Position numbers and translations under genes: made by a program. Positions 14,001 through 26,000 of a DNA stretch of 64,000 nucleotides are shown here, piece by piece. The DNA is from Atrichornis clamosus (Eukaryota; Chordata; Aves; Passeriformes; Menuridae): NCBI GenBank assembly GCA_013400975.1, contig WBMZ01011701.1:62001-126000 (forward strand). Reading direction: 5' to 3'. The notes below the pieces were generated by a model, which made no database searches, was not told where the DNA came from, and was given only the letters and a program-made list of their open reading frames with translations. Each line of letters starts with the position of its first letter. Within the stretch, counting starts at the first letter, position 1.

Positions 14001-17000
14001 TCCACAAGTTTGAGTTTACCATCATTTTTTATTTCATCTCATACAAAATTCTTAGTTCTGAAAGAGTAATTTAATTACTTAAGCAGTTCCAGTATTACTG
14101 TTCTACTTTTTACGTGTATAAGAGGGAGCTAACCTAAAAAGACTCAAAAGTATTTTATAAGTATCTCAAGTACAACGTAGAAAAATTAATTTGGCTTGAT
14201 TTTAAACCATTTCAGAGAAGAAAAACCCAGCAACCAAAGATATCATCCTAAATTTCCTTGAACTAATGCCTTCAATACCTTAATATCCAATCACAAAACA
14301 TTGAGTTAAAACACTTTTAGAAATTCTAGTCTATTCAATCTTCTACACAATCCTCTCTCCACCAATATTGCAATTTATACAGACAATTTTATTAATTACC
14401 AGGTTTTGTCTAAGTTCAACTTACCCTTCCTAAAGGAATTTCAGCACAAGTTTTAAGATGCCATTTTGAACATGCCAAGTTACAAACCACACTGGCAAGA
14501 CATGAAAGATTTTTGTGTAGCAAAAGGGACTATAATTGTCATCAATATATGTGATATAACCCAAAGCAGTACAACTCTTCAAGAAGCATTAAAAAAATCC
14601 CCTTACTCAAATCCACACAAAGACAAGTGGTAAACCTGGTTTCTAATCAGAAAGAGATTTCTTCTCTGAGGCAGCTTAAAATCTATCAGGTAGTTAAAAA
14701 TCTATCAAGTCTACCATTTTTTATGTATTTTGTAACTGATGTCTTTTAAAACATTCTGTATAAATCACATTTATCTAACATTCAAATTTAGTGATGTCAG
14801 AGTTAATTATTACCATGGATGTTTTTCTTTCCAGTCTCTTTCATTCCATCATCAGAATTGCTGTCTTTGCTCCCACACCGCAACAGAACAACTTTTCTCT
14901 CTAAAGTTTTCTTGTGAAGAAAAAATGGAATTTATTTTCTATTTGCAACAATTTTAAAATATTAGTTCTAAGTAAGGCTGTTAAAGACACTAACCTTGAA
15001 TATTCTCTCCTTATTCCACTGTTGAACTCCTTTTGTTACTTTCACAATACTATCTACAGCTTTATTAAGCGTCTGCTGTACCTCATCCAAAGAAGGTGTC
15101 ATAATGATATTAGGGATAGATAGGTTAATACTAGTCCTAAATATAGGACTAGGACCTTTTTTCTGCTTAGAAGTACTGTGATCTTCTAGATAAAAGACAA
15201 AAACAGAAGACAAAAACAAAACAAAACATTGTTCATGGTTTTTTCAAGACAACAAACTAGGCATTGTTTTGATATAAACCAATATGTATCTCCTAGTGTA
15301 GAGTATTGAGTGTAATTTCTGAAGGGAAAAAGAGATTCCTCAGTAATTGATAAGATGTATTGCTAAACTCTATAGCAGCACAAGCAAAAAGCAAGTGCCC
15401 AGCTATTTTTCTCCATGAAGCTCCTCTTCAACTTGTTCTGTGCAGCTAAACTCTGTTTAGCAGACAATTTTGTTATCTGACTTTTACTCCCAGTCAGCAT
15501 ATTAAATTGGGCACAGAGTCTTTAGAGTCTCATAGTACTGTATCTTTTCTATGTTATAGAGACAAAGACAACTGCCTTTATTTTTTTTCTTTAGAGCATG
15601 TAACAATAAAACACTTCAAAAGAGTGTTCCATCACTATGTATAGAAATATCTGAAGGCAGGTAGTAAGAGAAAGAGAACATACCTCTTTCTCTATTTTTT
15701 TTTCATACAGTGTTATGTAAAAGCCAAGGTCAAACAGGTCAAGTTATCAAGGTCTTAACTTGTCCAGTTAATAATTGGTAACTTATAACTTAATTAATAA
15801 CTTATCAAGTTATCAAGGTCTTATCAAAAACTTATCAAGTCTAGCTCCAAATATAATACCCAGCTTCAGAACGGTACAGTCAGTCCTAAGAGAAAGAGCA
15901 TTGCAATGGTACTTTCCTACTGTCACGAGAAAAAAACCTTTGGAAATGCAGTGTAATCAATTGTAATTTAACAAGCCTTTGTTTTCTCCTCTTTTACACT
16001 TGTAACTCTTTTTTTATACAGCAATGAGATATCACATTTTCATATTCCTTTACAGAGCCGAAGAAAGCAATGTACTGCAAAATGGCCACCTAAGAAGTTG
16101 ATGGTGGAAGACGCGTGAATGCGTTTGCGTAAGGTCTCCAGAGTGTTTCGAGTGACTTTCAGAAGGGCTTCAACATTACGGTTATTGAAGTAAGAAAGCA
16201 GTTCATTGGCTTCTTCCTCTAACTTTTCTAAATCCATTCTCTTCCTCCTTGCTGTAGGAGACAGGCCAGGCAACATCTCCCTGGAATTTTGGGAGGAAGT
16301 CAAGCTTTTTGATCTTCTTTCATCTTCTGTTGCTAAAAGTTCATAAATTTAGTTAGTTAAATTGACTTAAGGGACTTGAAAATAAAATAAAGCAACACCT
16401 CCACAGGTGTCTGAAATAATTTTAAAGAAGTGCAGAATTACTCATTTGAAACCTGACCTCAATGTAACCGTCCTTTTACTCCCATCTACTTTCTTACTCA
16501 GTATAAACTGTCATGATTATCATCAAAATTTAGATATTATTTATTAATCTCTTCCTCTAGGAAGGTCAGCAATTAACCAAGAGTGGTAAGTATCTGCTTC
16601 TATAGCACTAACTTTTCAACATGCAAGTTAGATTAATAATATTGACCTATTGTGTAGATGATAAATGATTGTTAGATGATCTGTTACCCAGGCAAATTCA
16701 AACTCTTTAGACATTAGATTCTCCTCAGTACTTCCATCACCTTAGCTACAATAGCCCCCAACACATACTATCAGCATGAAAAAGAAATAAACACTGAGCA
16801 ACACAATATAATACAATCTTCTTACCTGTGTTTTTGACCCTTTTTTCACCACTAGGTACAATTGACTTCTCATCTTCTTTACTGACCTCGGTGTCAAGTA
16901 ACATGCTAATCAGATCATTAGCAGCAGCTTCCACCAGTGAGCTTTTTAAGTGTAAAGTCCAAGAACCTTTTATACAGAGCTCCTGTTATCAAACCAAAAC

Positions 17001-20000
17001 AAAGATATGTTCTTATCTTCAGAGTTCTCATGTCAATTTCTTTCTAATAGCAGCCTTTATTAACACAAATGTCAAGGCCTAAGATTTGTGAAAAACAAGA
17101 TCAATATACAATATTATTTTTAAATTATTTTGTTCCAAACTATTTAGTGTTGACAAGATATCATAAATGTCTTTCAAAATTGCTTTGGCTTGCTAAATCA
17201 CATGATTCATCCACAGCTAACATCATGAATCAATGTTTATAAAGCCTCGTTCCACTAAAAGGCTCCCGAAAGCAAGCGCTCCTTAATTCTCTTAACTTTC
17301 CAATGTAGACATGGGAGATTCAACACTTTTTTAATCATTGTCAGTTTACATTAATTGACTGTACCATAATGAGTATTAGCTAATCTTATTTCCCATTTAC
17401 AGCTAAAATAGAAGATAAAATCTATAAAACCTGTATTTATTATTATAATAAGAAAATTATCAACTAGAGAGAGAAGAAATCTAAGAATGAGATTAAATAA
17501 AATTCAGAAATCTATTACAGTATTGTGCATCTTTTTTCTTTAACATCTATGAAGAAATTGATGAAGTGTGCTTCAGCTAACTAAAATTTTTACTGATAAT
17601 GGCCTTTTAGTTTTTTTCTTTTTTGTCGTCTTATTTTTTTTTCAGCTTAATCAAACACGGCTGCCTTTGTTCAACTAAAAATCAGTAATTGAAAATATTT
17701 AGCCTTTGACAAGTTTCAGTCATTTCCAAATTTTAAGACAATCTTTGGCCTTCCTAATGATTCTGTTGAATTGAGAGAGAAGACAGATTTGATTTGCAAT
17801 ACCACAGCAACCACTAAACAAAGCACTTTGGGATTTTTCCACTGGGTTATTTCTTTTGTTGCAGCAATTTCTTTAGAAACTTTAAGACACCTGTTAGGTG
17901 ACCGATTTTACTTCTAGTCTCCTCTAATGAAAAACTACAGTAAGATTACAAATGCTGTTACTATTTTCATTGTACCCCTAACTGGGTTCGTATCCCACCT
18001 ACTCTGCTAACTCAGATCAATTGGCTGTTGTAATTGCTATGTGGGTAATTGCTGTGGAGCAGTTCAAGTTTTCAAGTTATCATACAGTGCAGAGAAGTTT
18101 TTCTGCTCAGTCTCACATATTTTTATATTAGTACCTGCCCAGTCAGGAAGGCAGCAGCAGGATCAACAAAAACAACTGTGGATTGTGAAGCTTACAAACT
18201 ACTACTCATTCCATATAATATTATTTTAAATTTTACTCTGTATTTAACAGTAAGATGAGCTTTTACAATGGCCAGAAAAGAAGATGCCAAAGAGTTAAAT
18301 ACACTAAGAAAATCAAAACTTTCATTTGTAATATTTAGTGCTACAAGAGACCAGGGATGGGGATTATATACTTGATTTTCTACAATCTTTACCAAATCAA
18401 AGTTTATTTCAGGAGAAAACACATTATACATTATAATCTAAGATGCAAGAATATCTTTACTACTGCCTCAATGAATTATTCTGACATTCAATTTTATTAT
18501 GACCTTAATCAGCTTTCTAACTAACAATTTACATGTTTACAGTTAGTTATCCTCAATATACAAGTATTTTGATGGGGTGAAGGAAGGGACTTTTCCCAGA
18601 ACACCTTTACCCAGGTACTTCTGCATATATTTTACACATCCCATTACCAACTCAGGAGAGCTTGAGATAGACACAGAAATCCATTACAGAATCCTTTCCA
18701 CAGCATTTACTCTCCTCAGGAAACTGTTGGAGATTTCCCTTATTTAAACAGGAACAATGATCAAAAAAAAAGACACTATCATATAGTGGTAAGACATTTG
18801 AGAGATATCAAAGCATAAAAGAAATATCATACAGTAGTTGGCTTGACATTAATAAGCTCAGAAAATAACATCTCAGCTCAGACCTCTTTGCATTGGGTAC
18901 TTTTGTTCCTTTTTAATGTCTCAGCCAAGCAAGTGGGGATTCCCGGGGGTATCCCATGCATGCTTCATTAATTCTGCATTCAGAATTTTTTATCTCATAA
19001 AAAAGAAAAATATCTTAATTCGAAGTCATCAATCTCTTCTTCATGAAACTTTTATATACTAACCTTAGTCTTTTGGAGAAATTCCTCACAGGTCAGTGGT
19101 TCATCTTCTGGCAACTTACAGAGTGGCACTCTATTCATTTCTTGAAGGACAGCATCAACACGAAATTCAACCAAGTCATTCACTTGATCAAGCAGTAACT
19201 CCAGCCCAGCTTTTGAAGCAAACAGAAGATTCAAGACAAGCTTAAAAGTTTGAAACAATAGCCTTTGCAGAGTCCTGTTTAAATTTTTACCTCAACAAAC
19301 TATCATATTCAATTCTATATGAATTCTACACCTTAACCAGTTTACTTCAAACATCTAAACTTTTATGCCAGGTTTCACCACAGAAATCATAATTAATTTC
19401 TTGCATAACTTATGCTTACCTAGCATATACTATCTACATGTGAAAAGATAACTCTAATATTATATAATCTATTGTATAAATATATCTTATATTGCTTTTT
19501 ATATAATATATAAAATACATTATAAATATATATAATATTAACTTAGAGGATGCATATTTCAAACATGAAGACATTGACATTTAGTTGAGGGCAAAGAATA
19601 TTTCACCTTCTCCTATAGCTTGAACTAGTTACCACTTGGAGAACTTAGTAGCAACAGAAACTTTCAGCAAATAAAATCCCTATGCTTCAAACAAATGTTA
19701 GAAGCTAAGCAACAGCTAACAGAAAACAATCACTAGAATTTTCATAGTTTAATAGCAATCTGCTCTCAATGCTGAAGCTGAAATAGCACCAAGGTGCCTG
19801 TTCCAAACTCAAACTACTTGTATTATTCAAAATTAAATTGAGCATAAATGTCAGGCTAGCATCCAAAATGCACTTTAATTTGTCATTGCAACTAAAGAAA
19901 ATTTCCACTATAACTACTTGCACAATTTCAAGAAACAAAATCTGTTTGCTGTAATAATTAAGCTGAAGCAAAAGGGATTTGGTATCTTCAGAAACAATAC

Positions 20001-23000
20001 GCATCTCAGTAACCTTGTGATAATCTTTTGAAAAGACTACAACCTCATCTGTTTTCTAAAGCTGTTCCAAGATGTGTGTGCAATAGTTTTGAAGAAACCG
20101 ATGTCAAAAAAAAAAGATTAATATGAAATGCTACTGAACAGTGGCAGTGCCAACTGAGTTGATGTATTATTCCCTGAGAAGTTGTTTTGTATATTATAGA
20201 AACAAAAAGGCAGGACTAGGAAAAGTCTGAAACCTAGGAGCTCTTTTAAAAAGTAGCTATCATTCTTTAAATTCAGAATACACTGGACCTTTTGCACACT
20301 ACTTTATGTTTGGTGTAATCCCAAATGCCTAACATCCATGTAGTAAAAATTCAACAAACATGTGAGACAAAAAGGAGGTGGTGTTATAAAACAAAATTTC
20401 ATGAAATACAGAATAGGTGAAAATTCTGATATCTTGCATGTATAAATCAATTAAGTGCAAACCATTTAAAGAACTGTAAGCTTATAATATAACTTGCCTT
20501 TGTATAGAAACAAATAACTGGAAGTTAATGGAAGGAGGCAAGGGACTTACCTAGCTTGTAAAAAACTGTATTAATGTATTTCTCAATATTCAAAGATGTC
20601 CAGGTCAGTAACATTAGACCTGGCTGGATAGCATCATCTACATTTGCTAATCGAGGAGCCATCAGTTGTTCAATAGGGTGTTGTATTCTCAGTTTAATTC
20701 TTTTATATTCTGCCAGCATCTTCTGAAATAAATAGAGAATGAAAACATTAGTTAATATACACTAATTTGAAGCTCTTCACACACATATATTTATGATAAC
20801 TTAAACTAAGAAAATTCATCTGGATATACATTGTTGAAATTCTTAAGAAATTATAATCATTTGCTTGGGAAAGGTTTTCATTATTTTTGGCAGAAGTTCA
20901 TTATTTGTTACTCTTTATACCAATACAAGTACTACTACACATGGAAATCGATCCTTCTAGATTGATTGCACTGGTTCTGTGATGGAGCTAATTTCTTTCA
21001 CAGTGGCTCACATGATGCCATGTTTTAGATTTGTGACCAAAACCGTGCTGATAACACACCGATGTTTTGGGTATTGCTGAGCAGTACTCGTACAGCATTG
21101 AGTCCTTTTCTACTTCTTCACACTGCCCTGCTAGTGACTGGGAACACACAGGAAGCTGGGAAGGAACACAGCCAGGACATCTGACCCCAGCTGACTAACA
21201 GGACCTCACACCTATGGCATCAAGCTTAAAAATAAAACCTGGAGGAAGCAGGAGGGAGAGGGACATTCAGAGCCATGGTGTTTACCTTCCCAAGCAGCTG
21301 TGATACTGCCTTGATTTCACGGAGATGGTTGAACACCAGTCAGCCAATGGGAAGCAGCAAATTAATTTCTTATCTTGCTTTCCTTGTGCATGCAGGTTTT
21401 GCCTTTCCTATTAAATTCTATTAATCTCAACTCACATGTTTTCTATTTTAACCATCAGATCCTCTCTGCCATCCCTCTGAGGGGAGTAAGGGAGCCACTG
21501 TGTGATGCTTGGCTATGTATTGGGCTGAAACCACATGGCAGAAAATGTCTGCAAATTTCAGTCTATAAATGGGTGTTACAGAAGACAAAAAGCCCAAGAA
21601 AAAAAAATACATCTAAGTGAACCTTCCAACAGTTTTAATAAGACCAACCTTACCAGAACTTTAATATACTATTTGCTTTCTAATGCATCTTTAACCTGCG
21701 GATATAATTTCACGTTTTGCAATAATTTTATTACTTAATATGATTTTTTTTTTTTTCATTTCAAATTCAAGTAGTCCTTTAAAGCTATAGTTTTCTGGAC
21801 ACCGATTTTTGAATCTCCACCTTGAGTCTTCGGGAATCTCATCTGTTCATAAGCAGACAAAATGATCCAAAGGATTTAAAAGACAAGAGAAAGGGAAGTT
21901 TTGGCTTCTCTTTCTTAAATTATTCCACAGACATCTATGTAAAACACAAGTGTCGGAAAAAAAGCTGCTACTTGCTGAATGCTTTACACTTTTTAAAGGC
22001 AGACCACCTGTTCCTCCCTCCCAGCTATTCTCTCAAAACAAAATCTGTCCAATATTGATTTCAACGTTGTATGAGAGATAAATTACTTATCATTTAGAAA
22101 GCACACAACAGCATAAGGCATCCTGTAAACCTCTTTTTCTCCTCATCCTCATCTCTCTCCTAAACTCTGCAGAGCTTCCCTAAACCCATGTGTTTAAGAA
22201 GTGCCTTCACAGTAAACTTAAAGCCAGTAATTTTTTTTAAGTGCCTCAAAACATTCATACAAATAAAAAAATATATTTGCAAATGTTTTCTTGTGCTTAA
22301 CAGTTGATCTTCATTTTTCCTCTTCCATATGTATAGAAACCAGACATCATAATGTACACTATGCTTATATGAAATAACTACATTTTACCCACATGCAAAT
22401 TGTTGGCAATCTTCTTATACCAGTTTCTCTGCTGTTGAATAACTCTTGCAAATGGTGGAATTTCAAGGCACATGTGAGCCATGCAATCTGTTTCTCTGAT
22501 TAAAGTTAGTATTTGAGGGTCAAAATTCACAAATAATTCTCCTGTTTCTGGAGCTTTTACCAAGAGAGTTGTCTGAAGTCCTCTTTTAGTTAATTCAATC
22601 TGCAGGAAACAAAGTCATCATTCCTGATCAGACAAGCCACTACAACAAAATATTTTGGTTTGGACATAGATATCACTTTGGCTGATACTAAAATCAAGTA
22701 CTGCTGACAATAAAGATTGATATGGTATGAATCCACAACAAAAAATTTTTAACACAATCTGTACGTACCCAAATGCTTAACAATCAATCAAACCATTCTT
22801 TATCTGACAGATATTTTTCTGTTGGGTCTCTGATACTATAAGCTGCATTCCACAGTCCAAAATCAAATCAGAGCCACAGATGTTCTTGCTTCAACTATCT
22901 TAAATGTTAACTCTCATATCCTTCGAACTCATTGCACGTTCTGCAATAAGGCTGCACACTACCTCCTTGGTGAAATAAAGTATTCTTGGATAATTTCTTC

Positions 23001-26000
23001 ATATACCTTTTGAACAAACTGATACACATTTCTCCTTTCACTTGCTTTCCAATACCTGACAGAAACACTCCATTCCAATATTAATGGTACTCCCAATTAT
23101 ATCCAACATCTGGGAAAATCTTTTAAAATACTAAAATTAATGTTTATTATAGGGGGTTTTTTAATTCTTAAAAAGAAAGTCTAATCACACAAATGGTTTA
23201 ACTGCCTTATTTAAATATTTAGAAAACCAATTGTTCTCTATGTGATTAGAAGAGAGAACATTCATTAGACCATCACACATGGAAAATCTGGCTGCTACCA
23301 AGAAGCAGTCCTGCCTTAGGCAGGCAAATTTTTCCTACATTAAAAACTTCAATTCTATTCCTATTTTCCAGTCATCCTTTTGCTGATGTCATTTTATTGT
23401 TCTTTATTCACTCCTCAAATTTCATGTATCACATTACATTGAGATGGAGCTTATTTCTAGGCAACAGTATCATAACCTACCGATATCTTTGTGTGCTTTT
23501 TTCTTTTTTTTATGGATACACACAGAGAAAATTTGCACCTTCTTTCAATGTCTAAAATATAGTTGGCTATACTGCTTGCCTCAGCAATATCATATCCTAT
23601 CAAGATATTTTACACAGCATTTTTCAAGAAATCATCTAATCAAGTTTTGTCAATGAAGTTGTAATGCTCTACCCATTATCATCAGTCTTCAAAAAAAAAA
23701 AAGCACAACTGCCTTAAACAGAAGATGATTTTTTTTCTGTAAAGTTCAATGGCAAATCTTACTGCACTCTTTTTTGAGCTTCAGACTCATTATTCCCACT
23801 ATCAAGTCTTCTTCTCCTGTTCATGTTTTCTGTTCTGCAATTTTCATTCTTAAGGTAACAGAAATTGGTAACAGAAATAAGGGGTACATTGAAGGCACAA
23901 ATCTTACACTGCCGAAGAATTATAGTAGCTTTTACACTTCCAGGTATTTTATTAATTCAATATGTCCAAGTTGAGCATCATTTGCTATAGCAAAAAAATA
24001 ATGGCCTTAAATCTTACGCTATTAAAAAAAAATGGGATAAAGAAGGCAATAGCCATCCAGTAACAAGTAGAAAAAGGAGGGAGAAAAATATTCAGAAAAA
24101 TCAGAAAGTGCCACTAAGCTTAACTATTTACACCGTACAGAATAATGAAAAGTAGTAGGAGCTACAGCCCTATTTGTGTTCCATTTGTATTCCCCACAGG
24201 ACACTTGCCCCCGCTCTCATTTTTCTTTTGTTCAGGAGTAGAGCAGGAGCTCCACCTTGTGTCTGTGACACTCATGTCCACACCCGCGCGCACTCTTCTT
24301 GCCTTGAGAGATGAGACTACTGAGCAGTAGTCACGTTCTTCCGCCCTACCTGGTAGACAAGTGCATGGATGTCAAAGTGGATGTTAAAGTGGATATAGTT
24401 TTCATGTATTTTCAAGGCACGTGTGTATGTTGCAAAACTTGAAATTTTGCTCAAATCCACCTTCCTTGGTTCCCACCTAATGAGTATAATGTTGGAATGG
24501 GCTCAGTAATTTTATATGGCTGCCAAGTGTGATTTGACATTGCTAGAGGAGAAACCAAACAGTTATTTTAGCACAGGTGAGAAACAGACAACAGATCACT
24601 TGCAGCTCATATAGAAAGGCACCATTTCAGGGGAGATGCCTCGGATGTTATAGCTGTTTCACAAAACTGCTCCATCAAGGCACGTTACACGTCAGAAAAT
24701 CTGATCACTAGATCATCTTGCCAAATGGGACAGATGTAGCCCCACAGGAAGCATACATTCTCCTTAGTCCTTACAGCTGAGACAAAACAGTGAAAGTTAT
24801 CATCAGTATACTTGGAATGATGCAGGTATCCAGCACAGTACTATAATCAAAACAGAAACTGAGCCCAAGATAGAACCACTAAACAAATGCAGAAGGTTTC
24901 CTCGAGCATTACAATTTCTTCCATAAATTTGAGGGATACACACCAGCTCTCTGAGAAGAGCACATGAAAACACATATGAACTTCCCAAGTTAGAAGAATA
25001 AGCACTGACATTAAAGACCTTTCTAAGTACAATGGCAGTTTCCATTACTGCCTGGGAGCAGGTGCAATTATACACAGATTAGTGGTGCCAAATTTGGATT
25101 TGATGTACCTGAAACATAATCCATAATGAAACAACAGTTGAGGTACTACTCTTCAGGTTCCTTGATTCCTGACTGGCACTCAACACCAGATTAATCGTAA
25201 GTAACATACATCCAGCACCAGAGTCAAGGAAGTCTGAATACAGCATATTATATGTACTCTAATATTGCAGGCATTTCTCCTGGCTCACTGCATCAAATTG
25301 ACATAAACACTCCCACTTACGGTACCAGACAATCAAATCCGGTGATTCTTTAAACTGCATTTAACAGTGCACATCAAATGTAAGTGTGAAAGGAGAAGGA
25401 AGAGTCAGGAAAATTTGGTATATTCATACAAGAGGCACCTGGTACCTCTGGTCCCAGATCTGGTGTAAGTCTGCCTTTGAGAAGATGGATGTTTATTAGG
25501 ACCGGAGATTTCCACGTTATACAAAAGCTGGGCCTGAGCTCCAAGAACAGGCAGATGCATTGATAACTGTGACACCACCTTCAAAACAGTAAACTGGAGA
25601 TTCTGATCCTTCTTTTTCAGATTTGTAAGGCTGAAGCCAATTTTTCTACAAGAAAGTAGAAACTTGCAGAGATTTCAAGGCTATAAAGTAGTCCCTGCAA
25701 AAGCCATCTGATAACATAAAGGCAGTCAGAGGTTCTATGTACAAAACCCAGGAGGGCGAAATGAGTCAAATGAGATTTAGAATTTAAGGTAAACCAAGTT
25801 TTCTGAAGAATATTCAGGCTATAAAGTGTTCTGCCTTACAAAATGATTGATATATGAAATTACTTTGTACTGGGTCTGACTGAGTTAATTTTCTCTGACT
25901 GGAGTTCATTTTCTTCATAGCAGCTTGTATGGTGCCATCAGATTTGTTTTCAAAACAATGCTGATAACACACTAATGTTTTAGTTGAATAGTGCTTGCAC

